Of a stretch of DNA of 64,000 bases, positions 1 to 12,199 are shown in pieces. The position numbers were made by a program, and so were the translations under genes. The DNA comes from Akanthomyces muscarius (Eukaryota > Ascomycota > Sordariomycetes > Hypocreales > Cordycipitaceae). Below the pieces are notes generated by a model. That model worked only from the letters and a program-made list of their open reading frames with translations. It did no database searches and was not told where the DNA came from. Location of the stretch: the NCBI RefSeq assembly GCF_028009165.1, contig NC_079245.1, positions 3,906,001 to 3,970,000 on the forward strand, read 5' to 3'. Position 1 is the first letter of the stretch. Every line of letters begins with the position of its first letter.

Positions 1-2240
1 AAAAGCGGGCGACAGACTCAATATGCAAGGTAGCCTCGATCATGGCGGGTATTACGGCTTTGCTCAAAGTCGTTGAGGTCTTTCGTCTCAAGACCATTTC
101 TCGCCAACCTAAATTTCCAGAACGCAAAGGCCCACCATTCTATTGCGTTGATGACATGAATATCCGAATCCCGAGCGCAGTAGTCAAATCTCTCCTTCCT
201 ACACGATCATATATCCAGAATGGTAAAATACGTGTGCTCGTCAACAAATGTGCTAAAATGGGAGTAGATGTGCTCAAATATGACGCTCCATTTTGGTGAT
301 GCAGGCTTCCGCAGAGCATATGACCAAGGCGTATGTGGTATGCTGGATTGTTTGCATAGGGCCCCAACTTCCACCATGGTTAGCGGTCCCAGTGAGCAGA
401 TTGCGAAGGTTTCTATTGATGTCAAAGATCAAACAATATCCTGCACCCTACTGAATATTCCGTATGCCTTACATCGTGGGCAGGTGGACCGCATATTGTC
501 TCATTTGAGGCATTGGCCGATGGGCGGTGTTTTCCCAAACGACATACAGTTGCATCCTTGTTGAGAGAAATCACTGTGGCCATCGAGGGTGTTCTGTCTG
601 CTTCGTATCTCAATCGTCAGGCTCGCGAGTTGCTGAACTTTCGCAAAGCACTCGAGGCATGAAGTTCCGGTCATCTCAGTGAAAAGACCTCGGGCTGGGC
701 TGATTTTACCCGAAAACAGTTGAGTTCTCAGCAAGCTTGAAAAGTCTACTTGGCAGGTCATATAGGACGAGCTTATCTATTGCATCAACGAAAGAGGGAT
801 GAACTGGAGAACGCCTACCGCGGCAATGACGGCTTGCTGGCAAAGTGGTATAAGCTAGCCATTCAATAGCTAATGGTCAATTGGGCAGTTTGCTTAATTT
901 CCTCGGGCTATTGAATCGCCCACTCATACATTTGATCGCTAAACTTTTTGGTTCGAGCCAGCGGCAACTGCACAGGCAGGAGTGTGACTCCGTCCTCGAG
1001 GCACGGTGTTGCGCCAAAGATCGTGGCCTACCTCCTAATTGTGGTCGACCTATACCCTAATATGAGTGAGCAAGGGGGAGCCTCCAGTAAGTAGGGGACG
1101 AAAGTTTTCACTGGGACACAGAGTATGTCGTAATTGAGCGCGACTTGTCTCTTCCAGACCTGTGCGCCTTCATGGAAGGACATCACATTAATGCCGTTGC
1201 TCCTTTTCCCTGCCGGTGGATGGTGGGACATGACATACACAATTGCGAAGCATATCCATCATCGCATGTCTCCTAAACAGGCTAATACTGTAGTGTCCTT
1301 AATATACTGCTTAATCACCCACCCTCTCCTACTGAGCGCCGCTGACGGTTAGCCGACCACTATTGTAATCACATCCAACAGTGGCCCTGGTAGCTCTGCT
1401 GTCAAGATCTGTTCTACACCTAACAGCGCTCCGTAAGTTAAGATCACGGCGGCCGCAAGGCCCGTTTTCGTCATTGACAGACTGGCAGCCCACTTCATCG
1501 CGGCAACTAAAATGGCGTGTCGCAAAGGGCACGCTACCGGATGGCGATGGCCACAAATTGCCCGAAGCCATGGTGTACAAGCTATTCTCTCCAATCGTCA
1601 ATTATACCAGTGGTTTGAAACTCATGCAGCGAGTCTATCTTGCTGCTGATTTTCAGGCTAGGACCGCCACTGATGCTGCAAAACTCTGCACGGCTGCTTG
1701 TCTTAATATAAACCTTTCAAAAGGTCCGATGTACACCTATGTTGCTGCGGCTTTCTTCTGCACAACGGCCTGGAGCTCCCTGCTAATTACTGGCTTGTTT
1801 TCATGATTTTAGTGAGCTTCGTATGCCTGCGGATCGTCTTAAACCTGGCTCAGAGCACTCTAGCTACGTCTTCATGTGTCCGAACAGCTCTAGGGTAGCA
1901 GCGAAGCCGGTGAGGAATACGGTCGGCGACAGCGATATTCATGGGGAAGAGATCGTAGACAGCATCAAGGTTCAACATAGCCTTGCGCAAACATCAGATC
2001 CAAAGCGAAGAGAGCAGGTCGACCAAGCGCACGAGCTTGAACAAACCCCGATAGACTCTGGCTGCTTACCCGGTGGCGTCTACTGGAGCTTTTGCGATGT
2101 CTATCTTCGGTGATTAAGAAACCTGACAGTTTCCAGCAAGATCTTACACAAAGTTGCTGTGACGCTAGTTATCATCACGGATGTTGAGACTTTGAGCAAT
2201 ATTGGTATCGATCCCCTTGACTGGATCGAGCTCATTGTTG
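1..2240 (+). pseudogene. Decayed non-reducing polyketide synthase (KS end, PT and ACP remnants)
   Basis: Three blocks in collinear order match an iterative non-reducing PKS. (1) At 42-296 the translation carries GITALLKVVE, then PPF, MNIRI and KIRVLVN, as at the C-terminal end of a ketosynthase domain. (2) At about 1150-1790 a product-template domain is seen: MEGHHINA, then after a frameshift WDMTYTIAKHIH, and MVYKLFSPIVNY from 1570. (3) At 2191-2231 NIGIDPLDWIEL resembles an acyl-carrier site, but the serine that would carry phosphopantetheine (normally DSL) reads DPL. Stops, frameshifts and too little room for a full acyltransferase domain show the gene is dead. The rest of the gene lies left of the window. 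The family assignment comes from motif memory; a profile search would settle it. Confidence 0.6.
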
Positions 2241-3835
2241 TTTTCAAGAGTGCCACTAATAAATGCAGCTGACTTCACCGGTGGAAATACATCGGGACGA
2301 CGGACAGTGGTTCACAGTGGTGTTGAGTTCGTAGGGTCCATCGACCCAGTGTCTTGGTCCAGCCAGCACGAGTTCACAGACCTGAATCATCAGATCATGG
2401 ATTTTCAGTATTGATTTCCTTTTCCTCGTTCTTCCTTATTGGTGTGATGCAGCACCAAGTAGTGGAGGTTGCTCAGGCTTGGCAAGCGTCGAACGCTGTC
2501 TTGTCTGTCCACTTCTGCGAGCGAGTTGATCCTGGGCCAAGGCTGTTCCCCGGTATAGCCGTTCCAAGAATTATCACAGAAGCGTCAAGCTGCAAGGGTT
2601 AAGAGGTTGAGCACCCGCGCTCAGTGTACTGAGTAAGTTGAACACGAGCCGTGCGAGCCTCGTCATTTGGTATCCGGTCGGGCGGAAGGCACTGGCTAAC
2701 GTTAGGTAGACCCGCACACCCTTTTTTCTGGAAAATATTTTGCAGGTGGAAATTGGAATGCAAGGCTGCGCCAGGGGTTCAGGGTCTAGACAGCCACCAG
2801 CGACTAGCAAAAGGAGTGTGTTGTCTCCACAATGAACGTGGATATGGCGCGTGGTCTTCTGCAAGGCACGGGGCGAAAGCTGACAGTGGAAATTAATAGC
2901 TGCGCCCGGTTATTGTCAACCCCTTCAGCGTTGCCTACATCGCCTACATCGCATACATCGACTGCTTTGTTGGCGCTCTGCAAACACCATACCCAACCTT
3001 CAAGTTGGTAATGGGAGAACAGGGCAGTGCATTTCAAAATTGTAGTCGAAATGCTTCAACGCCTTTCGACCCTCTCTGTAGGTACCATAGCAAACCAGCG
3101 TCCAATAACAGAGAATGGAGATTCCAACCCGCATCCCCGCCGACCAGCTAGCACGCAGCACCAGCAACTACATGACTCTCCGCCTCCCGCCACCAAATCC
3201 GCTCACTCGAGGCCAGGACAAGAGCTAATAAGAGCCCAGAGGCTACTGCGCCGCAATATTTGAACCTGGCGAAACGCAAGAGGGCTTGGCAGCGCATCTG
3301 ACTGACCTCTTGTAGATGCTGCCCTATTTTGATTGCAGCTCTGTACAGAGTACTCCGTACTGTCTCTTCACCAGTCGTTACCCAGAATACAGTGGGTTGA
3401 AGGTAATTCCGAGTGAACTGCCACCAAATCGCCAATCCTTTAGCGCTCGGAATTACCTGTAGGCACTGTAGCTGCCACTCCGTCTAACGTATCCGTACTG
3501 GGCCGTCTAATCTTAGCGTTTGTGAGTGGACCCAAGGCGAAGCCACTGCCACGCTTTGGCTGTTAAGGCTGCTGGGCTTAATAAATGGAATATACCAACA
3601 GTAGACTATTGAGCGCCACAAAAGGCCCGTTTTGCACTTGGTCCGCGTTCTAGGCAACCGATTCTTGTACCATGCGGAGCATGGTGGAAGAACGGCATCT
3701 GGAGAGGTGCCAGGCACGTGCCCCTTTACCGAAAGCGTCAAAAGCATATCTGGGCGACATCGCACTGCATTGCCAACCTTGTAACACCTGTCACGCAACT
3801 GCATGCCTTGATACGTATGCGTCGAGATCATTATC
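2241..3835. other. Intergenic, no supportable gene
   Basis: Only short overlapping open frames occur, none with a recognisable domain or convincing intron pattern. The first part could still hold the unrecognisable 3' end of the polyketide synthase relic. The last part contains the promoter of the GH16 gene; no clear TATA box was seen. Confidence 0.5.
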
Positions 3836-6045
3836 ATGTCGTCACTCGTATCTTGCCTTGTGGCAGCGCTCATCGTTGCCGGCCGCGTGGCAAGTCGAAG
3901 CTATACACTGTCCAAGACATATGATGCCTCCAACTTCCTCGACGAATTTGACTTTCAGACGGTACGTGAGCCGCGAGATGAGTTTAAACGTACCCACGTT
4001 CAGAAACTAACTTGAGAACTCAAGACCGGCACGATAACAAGCCAGCCGGATGACAATTGGTCCTGGGTGACATACCAGAACAAAGCGAACGCCGTGAGCC
4101 AGGGACTCGCTTCTGTTCAAAACGGCCAGGTATATCTCGGCGTCGATTACACGAATCAATTGCAAGGCAGCGGCCCGGGCCGACCCACGCTACGAGTTCA
4201 ATCCAAGAATTCATTCAAGCACGGCTTGGTCATCACCAGGTTCAGCCACCTGCCTCAACCCGTCTGCGGTGGCTGGCCAGGCTTGTAAGAGTCGCCCTGA
4301 CTATGATGGAAGATCTGTTAACTGACTGGAATTAGTTGGACCGTTGGCACCGGACACTGGCCTACGGCCGGCGAGATCGACCTCTACGAAGGCTGGCATC
4401 TCCAACCCGCAAACAAGGTGGCAATCCACGTCGGGCCTTCCAGCTCCATCGGCCAATGTGTCCTGGACCAGTCTGCCCAGGCAGCGCAGGTTCTCACAGG
4501 CAACTGCGATAATACGTTCGAGGACGGCGTTCACCAATGGGCCAATCAAGGCTGCCAGTCTGAGGAAACTCGCAACGGAATTTGGGGATCTCCTCAGGGC
4601 GGTATCCGTAAGTTTGTCAGCCATAGCCTTACTACTTCGCGGTTGCTGATCATAGATTCTCACGTTCAGAGGCCCTTGAATGGACAAGCGACACTATCAA
4701 GATATACACTTGGCCGATCGGCGCGGCTCCAAGTAACATAGGATCCTCAAACCCCGATACTTCTTCTTGGGGTACGCCATCCGTGCAGCTCACAAAACCT
4801 GGTTGCGATACCGAGACGGCATTTTCGGACCAGAAGCTCCTTTTCACGCTTCCCTTTTGCGGTAATCCTCCTGGGAACGATCAGTTCTGGTCGCAGTTAT
4901 CAGCTGATGGTAAGAACGGACCGACCTGCAAAAGCATTACTGGTGCGGCGAGTTGCATCGACTACGTTGCCAAAAACCCACAAGCATTCAAAAACTTCTA
5001 CTTCGGACTCAAGGATATCCGAATTTTTGACCAGGACACCCAGGGTCAACTTTCACTGGACGGCAGTAGCCCTTCGCTTACCTTCAACTACGCGACAAGC
5101 CGATCCTCGAGCGACAACTGGATCGGGGTTTGGCCTGACAGCGATGCACAAGCACCGCAATCTGCTAGCGTCGCGTGGTCGTACGCCACGCAGGGTTCGG
5201 GATCTGTCCGTGTTACACCCCCCAGTTCCATGAAAGCTGGCAACTACAAGGCGTATCTTTTATCCAACGATCGAACCATCCTCGCTTCTCTCTCAAGTTT
5301 CAACTACAACCCCAGTTCAAACGGTGTGGCGTTTAGCGTAAAAACTCACTACAACACCAACTGCGCTGGCAGTGTAAATAATAACGTCGATATCAAGCAA
5401 GGGAATGGTGTCTGTGTCAACACGAACTGTGGTGTCGGCAGTCTCGAAATCCCAAGCGTTGGAAGCTGTCCAAACGGCCAAGTTCGAATCAGCTATTGGC
5501 AGAATGCCAACTGTGGGGGAGACTGGTATGGCTATGGCTACGGAAGCAGAGGTACTTGCCGCGGACTGTGGTCGGACGGTTGGAACTTCCAATCCATGTG
5601 GCTATCCTGTGCCGAGCCCAGCAGTGACTGTATCCAGCAGGGAACTTGCACAGCCGCGCCGGAACCCTCAGTTGGCGTCTGCCGTGCTGCTTTTCATCTC
5701 AAGACTCGGTACCACGCAGGCTGCACCGGAGACGTTCACAATGATGTCACTGTCTCGCAAGGAAGTGGACAGTGCATAGACACAAACTGCGCTGTTGGAA
5801 GTCTGGATATTGACAACGTGGGAAGTTGCCCTGATGGACAGCTACGAATCAGCTACTGGGAGCAATCCGGATGCTCCGGGAAGTGGTTTGGTTATGGCTA
5901 CGGCAGTAGGAATACCTGTCGATCGCTGTGGTCTGGTGGCTGGAACTTCAAGTCTCTCTATGTGAGCTGTGCAAAGCAAAGCGATGATTGTGTCAGTCAG
6001 GGAACCTGCTCCATCGACCAGGTGCCAAATCGCTCTGTTTGCTAA
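3836..6045 (+). CDS. Secreted GH16 glycosidase with Fn3-like domain and two cysteine-rich repeats
   Basis: Four exons (3836-3961, 4025-4284, 4336-4607, 4670-6045) join in phase to a 677-aa protein. Residues 1-20 look like a signal peptide, so it is probably secreted to act on beta-glucan-type polysaccharide. The GH16 domain spans roughly residues 25-345: LDEFDF, GFWTVGTGHWP, then the catalytic motif GEIDLYE with Glu142, Asp144 and Glu147, and ALEWTSDTIKIY. About 353-432 follows a beta-sandwich segment (NWIGVWPDSDAQ...VAWSYA...GNYKAYLL) like the Fn3-like N-domain of some fungal phosphoesterases. Residues 440-547 and 560-667 are two cysteine-rich repeats of about 108 residues sharing VGSCP-GQ-RISYW and GYGYGSR-TCR-LW. 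The C-terminal half is the odd part: it is not typical of GH16 and may be for surface or polysaccharide binding (inference). Introns are 63, 51 and 62 nt. The third acceptor was chosen at 4669 because it alone restores frame. Confidence 0.87.
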
Positions 6046-6605
6046 CACATCGGGCTTAAAACATGGGACGAGTTCAAGCCAAACTTTCTTCAACTTTGCC
6101 ATGGTGTTAGCTGGCCGACACATGCGGCGCTGGAGAAGTAGATTCTGCGCTAGCTCACTTAGCAAGGCCTGGCTGCACCTGTTAATAATCATAATACTTT
6201 TACAAATCCTCCTCTACTGCCACCATTTCCATTTTAACTGCTGCGCCGTTTTCTATGTGATTAATGCTCGCGGCCATGGGGTTGGCGGACTCTTCGCTCT
6301 GCTCGTTCTTCAGATGGTGATCCCGTTCTGTCATCACGGGCATTATTGCCCGAGTTGGTTGTTAGGTGTGGGGGCCGCACACTTCACAAAGAGAGCCGAT
6401 GTTATAGAAATCCAACTTGAACTACGTCTACTGCTCCAACCAAATCAAACCAAAATATTCCTCTGGCGCTTTACTTTTCCTCCAGCGCAATACATGTGCG
6501 TCTTCAGCGTATGCTTCTGAAGACGCCCTCAGCCTTGCTTTCCTGAAATGTACGCTGTCCTTTTCGCATTTAAGCATAAACTAAAGCGCAAGCTGGCGGC
6601 TTATA
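6046..6605. other. Convergent 3' intergenic region
   Basis: It lies between the ends of the GH16 gene (+) and the cupin gene (-), so it should hold both 3' UTRs. No gene was recognised. The open frame across 5969-6520 is an out-of-frame shadow continuing past the GH16 stop. Confidence 0.5.
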
Positions 6606-7381
6606 TCATTCTTCTTGGGCAAGCCACTGATCGGCCAGCTCTTTGTCGCCACTGCCATTGTCGAGAGGAGCTTTGTTGATCTCAGAACCGACGACAAGGC
6701 ACAATACGCGTACCCATTCATTAGTATGGTTCGACAAGCTAGTTATATTTAGCATTCTTGTTATCAATGCAATTCCGTCATTAGGTATCTACCTGTGCAT
6801 TGGCCCACCCTGGTAGATTACGTCGCCAGGCAGGGCGACAGTCGTGACGAGATTATTTGCGCATGTGGCCTTTCTGTCTTTGATATGGAACGCATCAGTA
6901 TTTGGCGTCAAGAGGCTGAGCTTGCCACTGATCACAACGAGATAGTCGGTCGAGGTTGTGCGGTGCTGTACGACATCAGATAATTTTGTTAAAGTGACAG
7001 CTTGTAGGACTGTACCAGCACACCCTCAGTGTGGGGGGCAATGTCGAGGTAGTAGGTGTTCAAACCGCCCGGCAAGACGATGCCAGCACCAGGAAAAGCA
7101 TCTAGCTCAAGTTCACCGCTACAAACTTTAGCCTTTTGGATGTATCTCCTAGTCCATTGTACTTCCTGGCTATCATTCTTGGTAGGGACCTGAGGGCTAG
7201 TGGCAATCACAGCATGTCTGTAGCTGGAGTCGAGAAGCGGCTTCACCACGAGCCTTTCGTCTCTGACCTCAACACCGGGCTCCGCGTGTGGATCGCTAGA
7301 AAGGTGAGAGGGAACTGGCAAATTGGAGGCGGTAATTCTGCGAGGAGCAGGTAGGTTGTACGAGCCGACGAAGCCTGACAT
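6606..7381 (-). CDS. Single-domain cupin protein
   Basis: Three minus-strand exons (7381-7016, 6965-6793, 6738-6606) give a 223-aa protein. The order of motifs matches fungal secondary-metabolite-type cupins: N-terminal GSYNLPAPRRI, then AEPGVEVRDERLVVKPLL, VIATSPQVPTKNDSQEV, LPGGLNTYYLDIAPHTEG, HRTTSTDYLVVISGKLSLLT (the cupin strand with its histidine), PGDVIYQGGPMHSLSNHTNEW and WVRVLCLVV. There is no signal peptide, so it is probably cytosolic. Introns are 50 and 54 nt with GT-AG ends and keep phase. Such cupins often sit in polyketide clusters; a decayed polyketide synthase lies 4 kb to the left, so this may be a surviving member of a lost cluster (inference). The exact reaction is unknown. 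The gene appears intact. Confidence 0.82.
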
Positions 7382-8550
7382 TGTGGAATATAGTCACTTG
7401 TGCCTAGTAGGACTGGTTGCGCTGGAATGAAATGTCTTGGTAGAGTTGACATTGTGGAAGAACAAAGACTAGTTCTATAGTGTTAGTCTATATATAGTCC
7501 CCGATCTCTAGGGTTTTTATTTCTGGTTTATTCACAAGAGTACCCTTTCTGCCAAACGCTGGCGGAGTGGGTAGAAGCCAGGCTAAGGTCGCTTACGAAT
7601 GAAGAAGAGGTGCGACAATTATTAAGCCAAGCTGCGATTTATAAGCAGCGGCACAGGTTGTTTACCTCTCGATTTCTAGTCTATATTTTGCCTTTGAAGA
7701 GTGGCGAATCAGTGCCCTGTCTACGGTTAGTGCTGCGAGCACTTTCCCGAGGCGAGCACTCCTCACTGTAGCACTGATGAGCGACAAATGACCTCGCCTG
7801 GCAATTTCTTGCAAATGAAAATGCAATGCTTTTGGTAGCTGTGTAATTATACTCTCAATGTGTGCAGGTATATTCCAACTACTTTGAAAGGCGCATTTGT
7901 GCTGACTGGACCCGCTGGCACATGTTCCCTCATTATACAGGTCAACCATGCTTTGGTCCCGACCAGCACCTAGATAAGTACGTAAGCTAGGGTTCGAAGA
8001 CCGGCCGGGAAATTGCTCACAGTATCCATGCCTGAAGCGATGATAGGTGCAAGTCATTACTCGTTGTATGCAGAAGTCGAGGCTTACGGATCTCATTGGG
8101 GAACTAAAGTGGTGTTGTCGGCGGTGTTGGGTGTCGTGTCGGTCTACGAAATCTCTGGCAATGTAAATCTACGTTACGAGCTCGGGCACAGCTTACCACT
8201 AAACGAGTGCCTCAAGCACCATCCGGTTACTTCCTATGCTACATGGAGTGCAAAGAGACGGATGCAATTGTAGGATGCAGACTTCTCCCCCAAGTCACGG
8301 AGAGTCACATGCGATGCTGCGTTGGCCGCCGGTGGTTGGTCGCCGGCCAGGTTGTCTGTCATGCGAGGCAAGGTTCAGACCAGATTTCCCTACGGGGACA
8401 AGCATATCGTGGAAGGGGAAATATTCTTATTATAGAGTAAGTATGGTTCTATCATAAGCTCAAATGGAAAAATATATTTCTAGGAATTGTTGCACGTCTA
8501 CTCGTTTCCGGTCATCCCGCGTCGTTTTGAGAGCAGCAAGGGGTCGCGGC
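7382..8550. other. Intergenic between cupin and small secreted protein genes
   Basis: It contains the upstream region of the minus-strand cupin gene and the 3' side of the next minus-strand gene. A 144-codon minus-strand frame at 7662-8096 has no recognisable domain, no signal peptide and no supporting intron structure, so it is not called. Confidence 0.45.
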
Positions 8551-9048
8551 TTACTGAGTAGGGAGGGCATCAAGAGTGGTCGTAATGGTCGTGGTCTATT
8601 GCATCGTGTCAGTTTGTATCAGCTAATAAAACCCTCTCACTGCGCAAAGCTAGCAAAAGGATTTTGAGAGGGTTGTCTTACAGGCGTGACTGTGATCGCA
8701 GGCTCGCCCTGGATACCCCAGCACGAGCATGCGCTAGCGTAGCGGACAGTGCCCGAGCAGGCGGAGGCGTACCACGGAGGGGCAACGGTAGAGGTGATGG
8801 TGCTAAGAACGGAAGCGTTAGGCAAGTGACAATATAACGAAAATTCTGCATTTATCATCTTACACAGCAGGGGCGGTGATGGTCTTCTGTTGGAAAGCGC
8901 TGCAGTCGGCCTGGGCGGACGTGACGAAGGCATCGCCGCGACGGGTGCCGGTAACTGCTCTGGCGCAGTTGTCGGCGTTGCACGAGCCGTCAGTGGCTAG
9001 AGCGGAAGGCAGCAGGGCCAGGACAGCGAGTCCGAGGAAGCGGTTCAT
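8551..9048 (-). CDS. Small secreted cysteine-containing protein
   Basis: Exons 9048-8864, 8802-8682 and 8595-8551 on the minus strand join in phase to 116 aa. Residues 1-20 (MNRFLGLAVLALLPSALATD) form a clear signal peptide. The mature part starts DGSCNADNCARAVTGTRRGD, contains SAQADCSAF, a middle segment with ACSGTVRYASACSCWG, and ends in a Thr-rich tail (TVTPTTTITTTLD). This layout recurs in a common but functionally undefined family of fungal secreted proteins with a DGSCNADNCARAV start. The start at 9048 is preferred over longer open frames because it begins the signal peptide. The TA dinucleotide tract about 95 bp upstream could serve as the TATA region. A role at the cell surface or as an effector is possible but only inferred. 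Confidence 0.8.
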
Positions 9049-9141
9049 GTTGAGGAGTGTTTGGATTGCGTCTGAAGGTTGAAATGGAAGTAAGAAGGTG
9101 ATTGCTGAGTTTAAGATTTCGTTTTTGCCAGAAAGCTCTGC

Positions 9142-9162
9142 TATATATATATATATATATAT
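9142..9162. repeat. TA dinucleotide tract
   Basis: About ten TA units lie 94-114 bp upstream of the small secreted protein start. It may double as that gene's TATA element. Confidence 0.75.
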
Positions 9163-10304
9163 GAAGCGAATCGAGGCGTTTGACATCCACACGGGATTTG
9201 ACGCCCTCACTTACACCACATTGCTATGGCCATCTATGGTATTCCATGACAACGCTAGCCAATTACGCTCTAGATGCGCATTAAGGCCAATGAGAATACG
9301 TATGTGAACGTTGATGTTTGCTAATCTCGCTGCTTTATTTTCTATTCTATTCAGCTCAAGCCATATCCGCATTGTCGCCCAACGAGTGGCGCCCGTATGC
9401 ATTGAGCATCATAGGTCTAGAACGGGCAAGATTTCAACGGGCGGCGCCCGCGAAGCAAGGCTAATTGTATGGCAAGACTAGTTCACGAGGCTTCTCAGCT
9501 GAGCGCAGGGCTAGGCGGGCGGGCGTCTAGCGGAGTCAATAGTCTGCGTCTGCGACTCAGCTCCTCGGTGTGGAGATCGCAGTCGCCGAACATTGTGCAC
9601 CAACACCGCAATGTGACAGGTGCAGCTTTTTTGCAGAAGCACCCGATGGAGCCTGACGTATGCATGCAGCCTTGGGCCGAAAGAGGCAGAGAAACAGTAG
9701 TCGTGGCATGGCTGATCTCGGTGTTGGCGCGTCCTCTTGGTCCAGCCCCATCCAGCGCCCGCCAGGCTGGTAGCTCCAAAACGGGAGGTGGCACACTGTG
9801 GCCGGGGTTGTAGTCCGTGGCCCGACCTCGATCGGTCTATTGATGGAGCACATTTTTAGCGTCCAACCCTCTGATAAGGTGATATAGAAGAGGCTTAGCT
9901 TGGCTGTATACAATTGAATTGATCAAGCGGACTGTTGAATCGAGCCCATCACGGGCTTGAGAGTCTTGAAGGAACAGGATCCGCCGTGCAGTGGCCTCTC
10001 TTGTGGACGCGGATGAGCCGACAGCGGTGAAGCTCATTCCTCGGAGAGTTTTCGCACAACGTGGCCAGCCTCCTCAGCCACAATATTCGATCAGTCCACA
10101 ATTGAAAATTGTTTTCAGCCGCGTCCTGGTGTCAATTCCAACAGAAATCATGCATAGCCCTTGTAGCGAGCTCATGCAAGGCGGGGCGTCAATTGGTGAA
10201 GCCAGTGCCAGTTACAGTAGCGCAAAACATACTAATACAAATGGGAGCATATTTTGTGAGGTTCTACGGACAATCGCTAGCTGAGTTCAATATTGCTTAT
10301 CGCC
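9163..10304. other. Intergenic, no gene recognised
   Basis: Several short frames on both strands overlap one another and lack domains or signal peptides. The block ends at the target site of the large LTR element. Confidence 0.45.
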
Positions 10305-10309
10305 TATAT

Positions 10310-10483
10310 TGTTGGGCCACGGTCACGTGCTCCGCAGCACTTCCTGCCCTCTATCGCCGCCGTGCCTATCTTGTATCTTAGCTTCTGCATCACTTAATAC
10401 GCACTAAATCTCTGATAAAGCTTTATTGTATTGTGTGCTTGTTTCTCCCTTTATGCCTCTATCGCTTCGCTCTGTACACTATA
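10310..10483 (+). repeat. 5' LTR (174 bp)
   Basis: It is the same length as the 3' LTR and aligns without gaps. About 18 positions differ and all are C/T or G/A transitions, going both ways, so each copy was mutated independently. It is preceded by the TATAT target duplication. Confidence 0.93.
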
Positions 10484-12199
10484 TAGTAGTAATTGCCTTA
10501 GCGTGGAAATAAGTTCTTTGATACCCTGTGCTAATCCCGAGCTAGCCCCGCTCTTAGATAAGGTTTGTCGACTATTCTGCTAACAGTCTGTGACGTGACT
10601 TGGTTACTGGATAGTTGAGCCGCGCTCCTGATCCTAAGATCGTACGAATTAAAGCCTTCTGAACTCCCTGAGTTAAGCCTCGCTCCTCCTTTAGTGTGGT
10701 CGAGCCTGAATAAGCCTCTTATAACCCTCTTTAATATAACCTCCCTAAGCTAAATAAGCTTTCTACGCGGTTAAGCCTGACCTACTCTTATAAGCTATAA
10801 ATTATTATTAAAGTTTAAAATAGACACTTAAGGAACTTAAATATAAAAATCCTTTAAGTTATTACCCTTAGATATAAAAGGCCCCTATTAGCTTAGTTTT
10901 CCTCCTAATAGCTGGCCCTAACTGTCTTATAATATAACGTTAATATCCTATATATTAGGACCTAGCTTATAACTACCCCTATTACTTCTTTAAAGGGAGC
11001 TAGCGGTTTATTAACTAATTTGATCTACTTTCTGTCTTAGACCTTTATACCTTATTAACCTGTTCTTATTACTAATAGGACCCTTTTGTGGTACTTGCTC
11101 TAGACGTGGTAAGAACCTCCCTTGTTGTGACGCTAGTGGACGCTTTCTGCTAAAAGAATAACACTAAGAAGTAGACCTTAAGCTTGCTGTGCTGATAGAC
11201 GAGGCACCCTTTCCCCTTCCTTAATAGGACATTATAACCCTAGGAGCCTTTCTTGTGTCCTCTAATTTTATTAACCTCTAAGACCTTCTTATTAAAGACT
11301 TGCCTATTTATAGTAGAAGAACCTTTGAACTGTTGCTATTAGAATTACGAAGACCGCTCTTTACCTACTAGGCTGAATCCTTCTCTGGCTGGTATGAACC
11401 TTAAGACATCTTATACGATAATAGTGCACGAAGTAACAGCCTGGATAATATACCCTCTGAGCCACCTAGTACTAGTAAGACACCCCCTAATTCCTTCTGT
11501 CTGTCTATGGTTACCTCTTGACCTTTACGTCTTATTATACCCCTAAAACTAGCGTTACTTACTAGTATACGTGGTAGTAGATAATCTAGTATGGCCCTTT
11601 TAGTGTCCCTTATACGGCCACTTAAGGATTATACTAGAGCGGATTATTTAGAAGACGCTATTATTATTAGTATTATTACTAAGGAAATCTAGAATAGCCA
11701 CCTCTTATATCTCTAGCCCTTACTTAATGGCGAAGCGGCAGTGGTTAAAGCTATTCTTTGTAGTATACCTATTATAGACTATAGCTAGCTAGAAGCTAGG
11801 ACTTTTTGAGATTTAAATAGGAAAACTTCTATCCTCCTTAACGAGTAAGCTATTATAGTTATAGTCTCGCGGTTTTAATAGGGTCCTAATATGGCCAACC
11901 TTATATAATAACGACTAATATAACGGCACTAGTCCCGCTCTAGCTGAAATATATCTACCCCTAGCCTGTGTTATTTTGCTAGAGGATGTAGTTATATTAT
12001 AGATAACGATGTCCCTAGTCCTTAACCTCGTTATAGATATCGCTTTAGTGATAATATATGTAGCCCGCTGTTGTGTTATAGATATCACTCTGATGAAGAC
12101 GTATATAGCCTACTAGGCCGGTATAGACGGGGCGAAGAAAGGAGTAGACCTTATATCTGTACTATCTCTAAGCTTAGCCTCCTTATATATGACTCTACT

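Noticed and set aside
5969..6520. 183-codon plus-strand frame
   Set aside because: It overlaps the GH16 3' end in another phase and continues into untranslated DNA.
7662..8096. 144-codon minus-strand frame
   Set aside because: No signal peptide, domain or intron support; length is within chance for this stretch.
8860..9210. Longer N-terminal extension of the small secreted protein
   Set aside because: It would translate the TA tract and bury the signal peptide; the ATG at 9048 is better.
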